Origin: Pseudomonas sp. RIT-PI-r
GTDB lineage: Bacteria > Pseudomonadota > Gammaproteobacteria > Pseudomonadales > Pseudomonadaceae
Assembly (NCBI RefSeq): GCF_001297015.1
Contig: NZ_LIGE01000025.1
Location: 868,001 to 932,000 of the forward strand
Length of the DNA: 64,000 nt
Direction: 5' to 3'
Shown here: piece after piece, positions 36,543 through 46,152 of the stretch
How the letters are laid out: every line of letters begins with the position of its first letter
Position numbering within the stretch: position 1 is the stretch's first letter
Notes under the pieces: model-generated
The model's database searches: none
Seen by the model: the letters and a program-made list of their open reading frames with translations, nothing else
Told to the model about the DNA's origin: nothing
Program-made: the position numbers and the translations under genes

Positions 36543-36627
36543 GGCCAGGCTCCCACAAGGTCTTGCGGCGTTGCCGATACAGTGGCAACACCGACCAACC
36601 CTGTGGGAGCTAGCCTGCTGGCGATGG
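36543..36627. repeat. Degenerate REP pair
   Basis: GACAGGCCAGGCTCCCACA and GTGGGAGCTAGCCTGCTGGCGATG, imperfect complements between convergent genes. Confidence 0.65.
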
Positions 36628-36648
36628 GGCCAGCACGGCCAATATAAT

Positions 36649-37935
36649 TCAATCCAGATGCGCCCAGCTCATCCGAAACGACGCCCCGCCCCACTCCGAT
36701 TCGCCGACTTCAACCTGCCCACCATGGGACTGCGACACCCGCCGCACCAGCGCCAGGCCCAAACCAAACCCGCCGGTACGCCGATCCCGGCTGGCATCCA
36801 GCCGAGAAAATGGCTCGAAAATCTTCTCCCGCCCTTCCAGCGGCACGCCCGGTCCGTCGTCGTTGACGCGCACTTCGTAATAATCGCCGCTGCGCACCAG
36901 GGTCACTTCAACCCGCTGTTCGGCGTAGCGAATCGCGTTGCGCAGCAGATTGATCACCGCCCGCGCCATGAAGCGTGGCTCGATACGCACCGTTTCAATC
37001 CGGCAATCGCCGATCAACAATTGCACCCCCGCCGCTTCCGCCTCCAGCGCGACGCTGCCGACCACACTGTCGAGCCAGTTGGCAGCCTGGATATTCTCGC
37101 GCTTGATCACCGTCGCGCCGCGTTCGAGGCTGGCGTAGGTCAACAGTTCGGACACCATTTCCTCCAACTCGCCAAGGTCGGCGTACATGTCGGCGATCAG
37201 CTCGCGGTTCTGACTGGCGTCGGGTTGTTGCTTGAGTTGATCGAGTTCAAATGACAACCGCGCAATCGGCGTGCGCAGCTCATGGGACACGGCGTTGGTC
37301 AGTTCGCGCTGATTGGCGATGAGGCCTTCGATACGCGCCGCCATCAGGTTGAAGTGCTCGGCAAGGTCGCGGATGTTCGAGCGTTTGGACAATTGAATAC
37401 GCGACGACAAGTCGTTGTCGCCAAAACGCTCGGCAGCCAGCCGCAGCTTCTCCAGATCACGCCAGTGCGGGCGCACCCAGAAGAACAGGACGATGCCGAT
37501 CACCACGGCAATCATCAGGTAAGCCGCGACGATGTAAAAAGGCATCAGGCTCGGCTCGGCGGGCAAGCGAATACTCAATAGCTGCGTGCCGCCATCGATG
37601 GCTGAAATGTATTGGCTGTATTTTTCGCGGATAACCAGCAAGCCATTGCTCAGTTCCGCTTTTTCCTCGTCACTCAGGTTCAGTTGGCCGGCATCGACCA
37701 GCGTCAGGCCCAGCCCATAGTGCGGACGTATCGATTGCAGTTGGCTTTCCCGAGCAGGGCCATCGAGTTCACGCAACTGCAGGGTGAGCGTCCAGGCCTG
37801 GCCACGCACGGCTTCACGATTGTAGTCGCGCTGCTGATAATCGAGCAGAGCATCGAACGTGTGCTCGACCGTCTGCAACGCCAGCACCAGTCCGACCGTC
37901 ATCACCAGGAACAGCCCGAAAAATAACCGCAGCAT
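36649..37935 (-). CDS. Sensor histidine kinase (RstB/ParS-like)
   Basis: A 428-residue inner-membrane kinase. Two membrane helices ('MLRLFFGLFLVMTVGLVLAL' and 'FYIVAAYLMIAVVIGIVLFFW') flank a periplasmic sensor of about 120 residues. HAMP follows, then the phospho-acceptor box 'AVSHELRTPIARLSFEL' and ATPase motifs 'NLLRNAIRYA', 'VNDDGPGVP' and 'GGFGLGLALV'. Size and order resemble P. aeruginosa ParS and E. coli RstB; ParS senses cationic antimicrobial peptides, but this equivalence is not proven here. It starts one base after the regulator gene. Confidence 0.92.
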   Translation of the reverse strand: MLRLFFGLFLVMTVGLVLALQTVEHTFDALLDYQQRDYNREAVRGQAWTLTLQLRELDGPARESQLQSIRPHYGLGLTLVDAGQLNLSDEEKAELSNGLLVIREKYSQYISAIDGGTQLLSIRLPAEPSLMPFYIVAAYLMIAVVIGIVLFFWVRPHWRDLEKLRLAAERFGDNDLSSRIQLSKRSNIRDLAEHFNLMAARIEGLIANQRELTNAVSHELRTPIARLSFELDQLKQQPDASQNRELIADMYADLGELEEMVSELLTYASLERGATVIKRENIQAANWLDSVVGSVALEAEAAGVQLLIGDCRIETVRIEPRFMARAVINLLRNAIRYAEQRVEVTLVRSGDYYEVRVNDDGPGVPLEGREKIFEPFSRLDASRDRRTGGFGLGLALVRRVSQSHGGQVEVGESEWGGASFRMSWAHLD

Positions 37936-38643
37936 CTACAGCTCCCAGGCGAAAGGATTGAACAGATAACCTTTGCCCCACACGGTCTTGATGCACACCG
38001 GTTCGCGGGGATTGTCCTTGAGCTTGTTGCGCAACTTGCTGATGTACACGTCGACGCTGCGATTGAGCCCGTCGAACGCAATGCCGCGCATGCGATTGAG
38101 AATGTCATCGCGCGAGAGCGTCTTGCCCGCTGCACTTGCCAGCAACCACAACAGCTCGAACTCCATGGTGGTCATTTCGATGATTTCTCCGGCCAGGCGC
38201 ACTTCGCGGCAACTGCGGTCGATGCGCAAGTGGCCAAACTCCAACAGACTGACCACGCTGCTGTCCGGCACCTGCCGGCGTTGCAATGCCCGCAGGCGGG
38301 CCAGCAACACCGGCGGCTTGATCGGTTTGATCACATAGTCATCGGCACCGGACTCCAGCCCGAGGATATGATCGAGATCGTCTTCCTTGGCGGTCAGAAT
38401 CACGATCGGCGTATCCGACACGCTGCGAATTTCGCGGCACACGTGCAGGCCACTCTGCCCCGGCAGCATCAGGTCGAGCACCACCACTTTCGGCTTGAAT
38501 TCGAGAAACGCGGCCACCGCCAGATCGCCGCGATGCACCGAGCGGACCTCGTAGCCGTGTTGTTCGAGGAAGTGGGCGATCAGCGCGGCAAGACGCTCGT
38601 CGTCTTCCACCAGCAGGACTTTGCCAAAACCCAGATTATCCAT
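37936..38643 (-). CDS. OmpR-family response regulator (RstA/ParR-like)
   Basis: A 235-residue regulator. The receiver has the acidic pair 'LVEDDERL', phospho-accepting Asp in 'VVLDLMLPG' and Lys in 'YVIKPIKP'. The winged-helix output domain has 'EMTTMEFELLWLLASAAGKTLSRDDIL' and 'RSVDVYISKLRNKL'. ATG 38643 ('MDNLGFG') is chosen over an ATG seven codons upstream. It forms an operon with the kinase. Resemblance to ParR is plausible because, in PAO1 as I recall it, parRS lie between fabI and acnB, but it is not proven. Confidence 0.92.
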   Translation of the reverse strand: MDNLGFGKVLLVEDDERLAALIAHFLEQHGYEVRSVHRGDLAVAAFLEFKPKVVVLDLMLPGQSGLHVCREIRSVSDTPIVILTAKEDDLDHILGLESGADDYVIKPIKPPVLLARLRALQRRQVPDSSVVSLLEFGHLRIDRSCREVRLAGEIIEMTTMEFELLWLLASAAGKTLSRDDILNRMRGIAFDGLNRSVDVYISKLRNKLKDNPREPVCIKTVWGKGYLFNPFAWEL

Positions 38644-38768
38644 AACGACCGTGTGCCAACCCATGTGTAAGGGCCGACATTATGGCGGGATTCGCGGGCG
38701 GCAGCCGGTTTTCGGTGATGTTTCATGCTCTTAAGAGTTTTTAACATTCATGCACTGATCGCTACCTC

Positions 38769-38848
38769 TGTAGGAGCTGCCGAAGGCTGCGATCTTTTGA
38801 TCCGGCTTTTTCAAGAGCAAAAGATCGCAGCCTTCGGCAGCTCCTACA
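38769..38848. repeat. Inverted REP pair, GCTGCGATC type
   Basis: GTAGGAGCTGCCGAAGGCTGC and its complement with AAAAGATCGC arms, between the regulator start region and the miaE stop. Confidence 0.88.
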
Positions 38849-38853
38849 CGGAG

Positions 38854-39462
38854 TCATGCGGTGGCAGGCACACCGCTGTGAAAGCGGAATTCTTCATCCG
38901 GCGATTCAATCAGCTCTTGCTCGGCAGCGCGGACTCGCTCGATCACCTGCGCAACATCCTTCGCATCGCCGTACTGATAAGCCAGCTTCAGATAACCCTG
39001 AAAATGCCGCGCCTCGCTTTTCAGCAGGCCAAAGTAGAACTTGCCGAGTTCTTCGTCCAGATGTGGCACCAGCGCTTCGAACCGCTCGCAACTGCGCGCT
39101 TCGATAAACGCCCCGACCACCAGCGTATCGACCAGCTTCACCGGCTCGTGGCTGCGCACCACTTTGCGCAGACTCGACGCGTAACGACCGGCATGCAGCT
39201 GGCGCAGCTCGATCTTGCGGCGCTTCATCAGGCGCATCACCTGCTCGTGGTGCACCAGTTCTTCCCGGGCCAGACGCGACATCATGTTGATCAGGTCAAC
39301 GTGAGAATGGTACTTGGCGATCAGGCTCAGCGCTGTGCTGGCAGCTTTGAATTCGCAGTTCTTGTGGTCGATCAGCAGGGTTTCCTGATCGGCCAGTGCA
39401 GCCTGAACCCAGGCATCGGGGGTGCGACAGCCAAGGAATTCGTGGATTTCGGGAAGGATCAT
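38854..39462 (-). CDS. miaE: tRNA-(2-methylthio-N6-isopentenyladenosine-37) hydroxylase MiaE
   Basis: A 202-residue non-heme diiron protein. Ferritin-like iron ligands are seen in 'LIDHKNCEFKAAS', 'LAREELVHHEQVM', 'GAFIEARSCERF' and 'LLKSEARHFQGYL'. It hydroxylates ms2i6A-37 in tRNA using O2. ATG 39462 ('MILPEIHEF') is chosen; the longer upstream frame lies in non-coding sequence. The stop is 6 bp from a REP pair. Divergent with the universal stress gene. Confidence 0.94.
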   Translation of the reverse strand: MILPEIHEFLGCRTPDAWVQAALADQETLLIDHKNCEFKAASTALSLIAKYHSHVDLINMMSRLAREELVHHEQVMRLMKRRKIELRQLHAGRYASSLRKVVRSHEPVKLVDTLVVGAFIEARSCERFEALVPHLDEELGKFYFGLLKSEARHFQGYLKLAYQYGDAKDVAQVIERVRAAEQELIESPDEEFRFHSGVPATA

Positions 39463-39620
39463 GGGGCTCACGGTAAAGGTATTCGAGCGAAAGGCGCCGA
39501 TTATACCGGCCTGCCCACAGACCACCAGTCGCCCGCGTTGATATGCATCAAGTCGCAGGCGCATGAGCAGCAACTATAGTTGTGCAACGCCGTGCCTTTT
39601 CTTTGCTGGAGACTCCGCTC

Positions 39621-40484
39621 ATGCAAGCCATTCGCAGCATTCTGGTGGTCATCGAACCCGAACATTCGGAAAGCCTTGCGCTCAAGCGCGCCAAGTTGAT
39701 CGCGGGCGTGACCCAGGCCCATCTACACCTGCTGGTGTGCGACAGGAAGCACGACCATGCCGGCATGCTCGGCGTGCTCAAAGCCGCGCTGCTGGCCGAC
39801 GGCTACAGCGTGACCACCGAACAGGCGTGGAACGAGAGCCTGCACGAAACCATCATCGATGTGCAGCAGGCCGAGGGCTGCGGGCTGGTGGTCAAACAGC
39901 ATTTCCCCGACAGCCCGCTGAAAAAGGCCCTGCTGACCCCGGCGGACTGGAAACTCTTGCGCCACTGCCCGACCCCGGTGCTGCTGGTGAAAACGTCCAC
40001 GTCCTGGAAAGACCGCGTGATCCTGGCCGCCGTCGATGTCGGCAATGCCGATGGCGAGCACCGGCATTTGCACACGACGATCATTGATCACGGCTATGAC
40101 ATTGCCAGCCTGGCCAAGGCACATCTGCATGTGATCGCGGCGCATCCTTCACCGATGCTGTCGGCGGCGGACCCGACCCTGCAATTGAGCGAAACCATCG
40201 AAGCGCGTTATCGCGAGCAGTGTCGGGCGTTTCAGGCGGAATTCGATGTCGATGATGAACATCTGCACATCGAGGAAGGCCCGGCGGATGTGCTGATTCC
40301 GTTTATGGCGCACAAGCTGCAGGCGGCGGTGACCGTGATCGGCACGGTGGCGCGGACCGGTTTGTCAGGGGCGCTGATCGGCAATACCGCCGAAGTGGTG
40401 CTGGATGCGCTGGAGAGTGATGTGCTGGTGCTCAAGCCGCAGGAGGTTGAGGATCATTTGGTGGAGTTGGCGGTGAAACATTAG
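39621..40484 (+). CDS. Tandem-domain universal stress protein
   Basis: A 287-residue protein with two UspA folds. The first is residues 1-130 ('IRSILVVIEPEHSESLALKRAKLIAG' to 'CPTPVLLVK'), without a clear ATP motif. The second is residues about 133-275 ('DRVILAAVDVGNADGE' to 'VTVIGTVARTGLSGALIGNTAEVVLDALESDVLVL'), which has the G-x9-G-[S/T/N] ATP-binding pattern. This matches UspE-type proteins, which aid survival under stress. ATG 39621 follows 'GGAGACTCCGCTC'. Confidence 0.92.
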   Translation: MQAIRSILVVIEPEHSESLALKRAKLIAGVTQAHLHLLVCDRKHDHAGMLGVLKAALLADGYSVTTEQAWNESLHETIIDVQQAEGCGLVVKQHFPDSPLKKALLTPADWKLLRHCPTPVLLVKTSTSWKDRVILAAVDVGNADGEHRHLHTTIIDHGYDIASLAKAHLHVIAAHPSPMLSAADPTLQLSETIEARYREQCRAFQAEFDVDDEHLHIEEGPADVLIPFMAHKLQAAVTVIGTVARTGLSGALIGNTAEVVLDALESDVLVLKPQEVEDHLVELAVKH

Positions 40485-40510
40485 GGATTGCGATGTCTGA
40501 ACCCGCCCCT

Positions 40511-40684
40511 TCGCGAGCAGGCTCGCTCCCACAGGGGGTACGCATTTCAAATGTAGGAGTGAGCCTGCTCGCGATGGCGGTGTATCGGCCGAAGACTATG
40601 TTGAATGTACAGGCCTCATCGCGAGCAGGCTCACTCCTACAGGGGTACGCATTCCAAATGTGGGAGCGAGCTTGCTCGCGAAGC
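40511..40684. repeat. Four REP units in alternating orientation
   Basis: TCGCGAGCAGGCTCGCTCCCAC, GTAGGAGTGAGCCTGCTCGCGA, its complement at 40619-40641, and GTGGGAGCGAGCTTGCTCGCGA. The last unit ends 2 bp from the stop codon of the DUF1289 gene. Confidence 0.9.
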
Positions 40685-40686
40685 TT

Positions 40687-41157
40687 CTAGGCGCCAAAGG
40701 CGTCTTTAAGGAAACCGGGGGCGATGTAGCGCTGATAGTGCGCTTCCGACAGCAGGAAGAATTCCCGATCAATGGCATCGCGCAGTTCCGGCAGGTTCCA
40801 CTCGCGAAACTCCGGGAGCAACACCATTCCGTACGCTTCCAGATTAATGATCACCCGTGCGCCCCGGGCGATCAGCTGATACGCCCAGCAATATTCCGAC
40901 TGATGCGGCACGAAGCGGATCTTGCGCTGTTCGAGCTGTTCACGTAGACGCGCCGAATCAAAAATTTCGACCTTGCCCGCCATCACTTGTGACAGCAATT
41001 GTTCCAGACGCAACCACACCGCGCGTTTTTCCTCCTCGTTGTAACCATTCCAATGGATCACTTCGTGGTGGAAACGCTTGCAGCCACGGCACACCAGATC
41101 ACCGTAAACAGTGGAGCAGAGGCCGACGCAGGGGGTCTTGATGGTCTGATTGGGCAT
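40687..41157 (-). CDS. DUF1289-domain protein
   Basis: A 156-residue cytosolic protein. The N-terminal DUF1289 zinc-type motif is 'TPCVGLCSTVYGDLVCRGCKRFHHEVIHWNGYNEEEKRAVW', with four conserved cysteines. A longer C-terminal part of about 100 residues ('FVPHQSEYCWAYQLIARGARVIINLEAYGMVLL') is found in pseudomonads. Function unknown. ATG 41157 ('MPNQTIK') is chosen over an upstream ATG. Its gene is divergent from acnB. Confidence 0.9.
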   Translation of the reverse strand: MPNQTIKTPCVGLCSTVYGDLVCRGCKRFHHEVIHWNGYNEEEKRAVWLRLEQLLSQVMAGKVEIFDSARLREQLEQRKIRFVPHQSEYCWAYQLIARGARVIINLEAYGMVLLPEFREWNLPELRDAIDREFFLLSEAHYQRYIAPGFLKDAFGA

Positions 41158-41246
41158 AAGGTAGGCAAAGGCACTGAAACGCGGAACAGGTCGGCATGTT
41201 AGCCCTTTGTCTAACATTCATCACCCCTCAAACTTCAGGGACGAAC

Positions 41247-41275
41247 TTACCTTTAAATTTTTTTTGCCGTAGAAT
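41247..41275 (+). promoter_or_regulatory. Candidate sigma-70 promoter of acnB
   Basis: TTACCT and TAGAAT are spaced by 17 bp, matching 3 of 6 and 4 of 6 consensus positions. A transcript from about 41282 would include the whole palindromic leader. Weak evidence alone. Confidence 0.35.
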
Positions 41276-41306
41276 CAGCCAGCCTTTTAAGGCGCCAATG
41301 TCCGTT

Positions 41307-41447
41307 AGAAGCTGTTTTCAAAGCGTCACGAGCACAGTCGTTCCTTCAGAGCGGTGTTGGCGAAGGGTTTTTCCAGCGGGGAAAAGCCCATCGCCAACCC
41401 TCATCAGCTCCCCGTTCTGCAGGCGTAAAACTTTGAAAGCAGCTTCT
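41307..41447 (+). promoter_or_regulatory. 141-nt nested palindromic leader before acnB
   Basis: An outer stem of 17 consecutive pairs (one G-U), 41307-41323 with 41431-41447, encloses an inner hairpin: 41356-41374 with 41380-41398, 18 pairs with one A-A mismatch and a 5-nt loop. No T run follows the inner hairpin, so it does not look like a terminator. It is the only marked feature in the 410 bp between the DUF1289 gene and acnB. A regulatory RNA leader or a small mobile palindrome are the main readings. Confidence 0.65.
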
Positions 41448-41567
41448 GTAAGGAATGGTCGGTAATTCTGGCTAAGTGGCCCACAACGCCACGCAGCGCA
41501 TGAGTACGACCATTTCGGGATGAGCGTCCCGGACACCCATTTGGGACCACTGATGAGGGTAATAACT

Positions 41568-44177
41568 GTGCTTGAAGCCTACCGCAAACATATCGAAGAG
41601 CGTGCAGCCCTGGGTATCGTTCCCCAGCCGCTTAACGCCGAACAAACAGCAGGCCTGGTCGAGCTGCTGAAAAACCCTCCGGCTGGCGAAGAAGAATTCC
41701 TCGTTGACCTGATCACCAATCGCATTCCACCAGGCGTGGACGAAGCGGCCTATGTCAAAGCCGGCTTCCTGTCTGCACTGGCCAAGGGCGAAGTTTCCTC
41801 CCCTCTGCTGGACAAAAAGCGCGCTGTAGAACTGCTCGGCACCATGCAGGGCGGCTACAACATCGTCACTCTGGTTGACCTGCTGGACGACGCCGAGCTG
41901 GCGCCAGTCGCTGCCGCGCAACTCAAGCACACCCTGCTGATGTTCGATGCGTTCCACGACGTCGCGGAAAAAGCCAAGAACGGCAACGCTCACGCCAAAG
42001 CCGTGCTGCAATCCTGGGCTGACGGCGAGTGGTTCAAAAACCGCCCAACGCTGGAAGACAAGATCAGCCTGCGCGTGTTCAAGGTCACCGGCGAAACCAA
42101 CACCGACGACCTCTCCCCTGCTCCAGATGCCTGGTCGCGTCCAGACATCCCGCTGCACGCCCTGGCCATGCTGAAAATGGCTCGCGACGGCATCGTTCCT
42201 GATCAGCAGGGCGCCATCGGCCCGATGAAGCAGATCGAAGAAATGCGCGGTCAAGGCTTCCCGATCGCCTACGTCGGTGACGTGGTCGGTACCGGTTCTT
42301 CGCGTAAATCGGCAACCAACTCGGTACTGTGGTTCTTCGGCGACGACGTTCCTTACGTGCCGAACAAGCGCGCTGGCGGTTTCTGCTTCGGCAGCAAAAT
42401 CGCTCCGATCTTCTACAACACCATGGAAGATGCCGGCGCACTGCCAATCGAGTTCGACGTTTCCAACATGAACATGGGCGACGTGATCGACCTGTACCCG
42501 CATGCTGGCAAGGTCTGCAAACATGGCACCGACGAAGTCCTGACCACCTTCGAAATGAAGACTCCGGTGCTGTTGGACGAAGTCCGTGCCGGCGGCCGTA
42601 TCCCGCTGATCATCGGCCGTGGCCTGACCGAGAAGGCTCGCGCCGAGCTGGGTCTGCCACCGTTCGACCTGTTCAAGAAGCCTGATGCTCCGATTGAAAG
42701 CACCAAGGGTTACACCCTGGCGCAGAAAATGGTCGGCAAGGCGTGCGGTCTGGCAGAAGGCAAAGGCATCCGTCCTGGCACCTACTGCGAACCGAAAATG
42801 ACCACCGTGGGTTCTCAGGACACCACCGGTCCAATGACCCGTGACGAACTGAAAGACCTGGCGTGCCTGGGCTTCTCGGCTGATCTGGTGATGCAGTCCT
42901 TCTGCCACACCGCGGCGTATCCAAAGCCGATCGACGTGACCACCCACCACACCCTGCCTGACTTCATCATGACCCGCGGCGGCGTTTCCCTGCGTCCGGG
43001 CGACGGCATCATCCACTCGTGGCTGAACCGCATGCTGCTGCCAGACACCGTCGGTACCGGTGGTGACTCGCACACCCGTTTCCCGATGGGCATTTCGTTC
43101 CCGGCCGGTTCCGGTCTGGTTGCGTTCGCTGCGGCCACCGGCGTTATGCCGCTGGACATGCCGGAATCGATCCTGGTGCGCTTCAAAGGCAAAATGAAAC
43201 CTGGCATCACCCTGCGTGACCTGGTTCATGCGATTCCTTACTTCGCTATCCAGAACGGTCTGCTGACCGTCGAGAAGAAAGGCAAGAAAAACGCCTTCTC
43301 CGGCCGCATCCTGGAAATCGAAGGTCTGGAAGGTCTGACCCTGGAACAGGCTTTCGAACTGTCCGACGCCTCGGCCGAACGTTCGGCTGCCGGTTGCACC
43401 ATCAAGCTGTCGAAAGAGTCGATCACCGAGTACCTGAACTCCAACATCACCCTGCTGCGCTGGATGATCGGCGAAGGCTACGGCGATGCACGTACCCTGG
43501 AACGTCGTGCTCAAGCGATGGAAGCCTGGGTTGCCAACCCGGAACTGATGGAAGCCGATGCCGACGCCGAATACGCCGAAGTCATCGAAATCGATCTGGC
43601 CGACATCAGCGAGCCTGTACTGTGCGCGCCGAACGACCCGGACGACGCCCGTCTGCTGTCCAGCGTTGCTGGCGAGAAGATCGACGAAGTGTTCATCGGT
43701 TCGTGCATGACCAACATCGGTCACTTCCGCGCTGCCGGTAAATTGCTGGATCAGGTCAAGGGTCAGCTGCCAACCCGTCTGTGGCTGTCGCCGCCGACCA
43801 AGATGGACGCTCACCAACTGACCGAAGAAGGCTACTACGGCATCTACGGCAAGGCTGGCGCACGCATGGAAATGCCGGGCTGCTCGCTGTGCATGGGTAA
43901 CCAGGCACGTGTAGAGCCGAACGCGACTGTTGTGTCGACTTCGACCCGTAACTTCCCGAACCGTCTGGGCGACGGCGCGAACGTCTACCTGGCTTCGGCC
44001 GAGCTGGCGTCCGTGGCTTCGATCCTGGGTCGCCTGCCGACCGTCGAGGAGTACATGGAATACGCTGGCAAGATCGACAGCATGGCGGCCGATATCTACC
44101 GCTACCTGTCCTTCGACCAGATCGCCGAGTTCCGTGAAGCTGCTGCGAACGCCAACATTCCGGTCGTTCAAGCCTAA
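41568..44177 (+). CDS. acnB: Aconitate hydratase B
   Basis: An 869-residue enzyme converting citrate to isocitrate and 2-methylcitrate-type substrates in the TCA cycle. The N-terminal HEAT-like AcnB domain starts '[37 protein letters not shown]'. The swivel domain ('[21 protein letters not shown]') follows, then the catalytic part with 4Fe-4S cysteines in 'SCMTNIGHF' and '[12 protein letters not shown]'. The GTG at 41568 gives the length known for P. aeruginosa AcnB; in-frame ATG codons further upstream lie in the leader. A strong terminator follows. Confidence 0.96.
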   Translation: MLEAYRKHIEERAALGIVPQPLNAEQTAGLVELLKNPPAGEEEFLVDLITNRIPPGVDEAAYVKAGFLSALAKGEVSSPLLDKKRAVELLGTMQGGYNIVTLVDLLDDAELAPVAAAQLKHTLLMFDAFHDVAEKAKNGNAHAKAVLQSWADGEWFKNRPTLEDKISLRVFKVTGETNTDDLSPAPDAWSRPDIPLHALAMLKMARDGIVPDQQGAIGPMKQIEEMRGQGFPIAYVGDVVGTGSSRKSATNSVLWFFGDDVPYVPNKRAGGFCFGSKIAPIFYNTMEDAGALPIEFDVSNMNMGDVIDLYPHAGKVCKHGTDEVLTTFEMKTPVLLDEVRAGGRIPLIIGRGLTEKARAELGLPPFDLFKKPDAPIESTKGYTLAQKMVGKACGLAEGKGIRPGTYCEPKMTTVGSQDTTGPMTRDELKDLACLGFSADLVMQSFCHTAAYPKPIDVTTHHTLPDFIMTRGGVSLRPGDGIIHSWLNRMLLPDTVGTGGDSHTRFPMGISFPAGSGLVAFAAATGVMPLDMPESILVRFKGKMKPGITLRDLVHAIPYFAIQNGLLTVEKKGKKNAFSGRILEIEGLEGLTLEQAFELSDASAERSAAGCTIKLSKESITEYLNSNITLLRWMIGEGYGDARTLERRAQAMEAWVANPELMEADADAEYAEVIEIDLADISEPVLCAPNDPDDARLLSSVAGEKIDEVFIGSCMTNIGHFRAAGKLLDQVKGQLPTRLWLSPPTKMDAHQLTEEGYYGIYGKAGARMEMPGCSLCMGNQARVEPNATVVSTSTRNFPNRLGDGANVYLASAELASVASILGRLPTVEEYMEYAGKIDSMAADIYRYLSFDQIAEFREAAANANIPVVQA

Positions 44178-44191
44178 CGTTACAACGCACT

Positions 44192-44230
44192 GAAAAACGC
44201 CGCCCATCGTCAGATGTGCGGCGTTTTTTT
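44192..44230 (+). terminator. Rho-independent terminator of acnB
   Basis: AAAAACGCCGC pairs with GCGGCGTTTTT around a 14-nt loop and runs into a T tract, 15 nt after the stop. Confidence 0.92.
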
Positions 44231-44250
44231 ATGCCTGCAGACTAATCGTT

Positions 44251-44305
44251 GATCGTTCCCACGCTCTGCGTGGGAATGCAGCCCGGGGCGCTCTGCGTCC
44301 CTGTC
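44251..44305. repeat. Partial copy of the GATCGTTCCCACGC palindromic repeat
   Basis: It matches the left half of the element at 22736-22850 (GATCGTTCCCACGCTCTGCG onward through GCTCTGCGTCCCT), then the similarity stops. Confidence 0.8.
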
Positions 44306-44336
44306 ACCTTCATAGAACTCGCTTTCAAACAGACGA

Positions 44337-44372
44337 AAAAAAACCGCTGCACCCATCGAGTGCAGCGGTCTC
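44337..44372 (-). terminator. Rho-independent terminator of the amino acid permease gene
   Basis: Read on the minus strand: ACCGCTGCACTC, a 3-nt loop region, GGGTGCAGCGGT, then a run of eight T residues, 15 nt after the permease stop. Confidence 0.88.
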
Positions 44373-44387
44373 TTGTTGCTGCGATCT

Positions 44388-45668
44388 TTAAGCCGTCAGC
44401 GAATAGATCAGCGCTGAGATCGCCACCAGACCTACCGCCGTAACAAACACGTTAGACGCCTGACCCCGATAACGCGCCATCGCCGGCACTTTACGGATGG
44501 CATACATCGGCATCAGGAACAGAATCGCCGCAATCACCGGGCCGCCGACGGTTTCGATCATGCCCAGAATGCTCGGATTCAGGGTCGCCACGATCCAGCA
44601 CACGACCAGCATGAACGCCGCCACAATGCGGTCCAGTGCCTTGGCACCCGGACGCTTGCCGCTCTTGATGATCAGGCCTTTAAGACCTTCGCTGGCACCG
44701 ATGTAGTGGCCGAGGAACGACTTGGAAATCGCCACGAACGCGATCAACGGCGCCGCGAAGGCGATAGTCGGATTGCTGAAATGGTTGGCCAGGTACGACA
44801 GGATCGACAGGTTCTGCGCTTTCGCTTCAGCCAGTTGCTCCGGCGACAGGGTCAGCACACAGCTGAATACGAAGAACAGCACCATTGCCACCATCAACAG
44901 GTGCGCACGGGACAGGATCTGTGAACTGCGCTCTTCAGCATGGACGCCGTAGCGACGCTTCTGGTCCACGGCGAACGCCGAGATGATCGGCGAATGGTTG
45001 AACGAGAACACCATCACCGGAATCGCCAACCACAGTGTATGCAGCAGTGCAGACGGGGCCGGCACATGCGAAGCGGTGGCGAGAATGCCGCCGTTCCAGT
45101 GCGGAATCAGGTACACCGCCAGAAACAGCAGCGCAACGATAAACGGGTACACCATCAGGCTCATCGCCTTGACGATCGCCTGCTCGCCGCATCGCACCAC
45201 CGCCAGCAAACCGAGGATCAGCACGAACGACAGCAGCGCGCGCGGTGGCGGCGTGATGTGCAATTGATGTTCGAGGAAACTCGCGACTGTATTGGTCAGG
45301 CCGACGCTATAGATCAGCAGAATCGGGAAGATCGCGAAGAAGTACAGCAGGGTGATCAACGCACCAGCCTTGATGCCGAAATGCTGCTCGACCACTTCCG
45401 TGATATCGGCGCCCTCACGACCGGACAGCACGAAGCGGGTCAGGCCACGGTGCGCGTAGAACGTCATCGGGAAGGCCAGCAGCGCAAGGATCACCAGCGG
45501 CCAGAAGCCACCCAGACCTGCGTTGATCGGCAGAAACAGGGTGCCGGCGCCGATGGCCGTCCCAAACAGTCCCAACATCCAGGTGGTGTCCTGGCGATTC
45601 CAGCTCGAAAGTTCAGCGGGTGCTGCTGCATCAAAGCGCTCTTCGACGCTATTGGCCTGATCATTCAT
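44388..45668 (-). CDS. Hydroxy/aromatic amino acid permease (SdaC/TdcC-like serine/threonine transporter)
   Basis: A 426-residue inner-membrane protein with about eleven hydrophobic helices. 'MLGLFGTAIGAGTLFLPINAGLGGFWPL' in the first helix is the HAAAP-family signature, and 'IPVMVFSFNHSPIISAFAVDQKRRYG' is the SdaC-type motif. By family it takes up serine or threonine with protons. ATG 45668 ('MNDQANS') is chosen; the longer frame to 45788 has no family similarity. The 230 bp upstream (45669-45901) hold nothing recognised. Confidence 0.92.
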   Translation of the reverse strand: MNDQANSVEERFDAAAPAELSSWNRQDTTWMLGLFGTAIGAGTLFLPINAGLGGFWPLVILALLAFPMTFYAHRGLTRFVLSGREGADITEVVEQHFGIKAGALITLLYFFAIFPILLIYSVGLTNTVASFLEHQLHITPPPRALLSFVLILGLLAVVRCGEQAIVKAMSLMVYPFIVALLFLAVYLIPHWNGGILATASHVPAPSALLHTLWLAIPVMVFSFNHSPIISAFAVDQKRRYGVHAEERSSQILSRAHLLMVAMVLFFVFSCVLTLSPEQLAEAKAQNLSILSYLANHFSNPTIAFAAPLIAFVAISKSFLGHYIGASEGLKGLIIKSGKRPGAKALDRIVAAFMLVVCWIVATLNPSILGMIETVGGPVIAAILFLMPMYAIRKVPAMARYRGQASNVFVTAVGLVAISALIYSLTA

Positions 45669-45901
45669 CCGGTCGGATCTCCGCATTCCGGTCACTTGCC
45701 ACTCGGTCAGGACGCGTCGGAAAAAACCGACAGACATGCTCCGGCCGAAACAGGGGCGCGATTCTCCGCGATAAATGAGCAGAAGCAAAGACTTAGCTGA
45801 GGAATGGTTGTGCGGAGCAGATCAGCGGGGCGTCGTTTTTGGGAAATTATCTGTCGTAAACAGGTATTCATGATGTCGTTAATAGGCACATGCAAGGGTA
45901 T

Positions 45902-46084
45902 TCAGATGGTTCGGGCCAACACCATCACGAAAGCGATCCCTACCGCGCCCATCAACATTCCAAGGCTAAACAGCAAAACCGTTTCACGCCTTTCGGCTTT
46001 GCGAAAGGGCTTCATGGCTTCTCTGAACTCAAACTCCTCTTGATACAGTCGGTCTATCCTGGCTCTGCTTTCCTCTGTGCTCAT
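45902..46084 (-). CDS. Small single-helix membrane protein (60 aa)
   Basis: The N-terminal half is charged and helical ('TEESRARIDRLYQEEFEFREAMKPFRKAERRE'), the C-terminal half one membrane helix ('VLLFSLGMLMGAVGIAFVMVLA'). AAGGGAAGGGGG lies just before ATG 46084, a strong ribosome binding site, and this start is preferred to one 18 codons upstream. No family recognised. It lies next to another small membrane protein on the same strand. Confidence 0.6.
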   Translation of the reverse strand: MSTEESRARIDRLYQEEFEFREAMKPFRKAERRETVLLFSLGMLMGAVGIAFVMVLARTI

Positions 46085-46152
46085 ACTGCCCCCTTCCCTT
46101 TTTTGGTGCTCTGAATCAACACGCATGCGCAACGGCAACCTGCTGCGCTCTC

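Noticed and set aside
41356..41398. Inner hairpin of the acnB leader as a terminator
   Set aside because: No T run follows the stem on either strand, and no gene ends nearby.
41472..44207. 911-residue minus-strand frame
   Set aside because: It is antisense to acnB for its whole length and has no family features.
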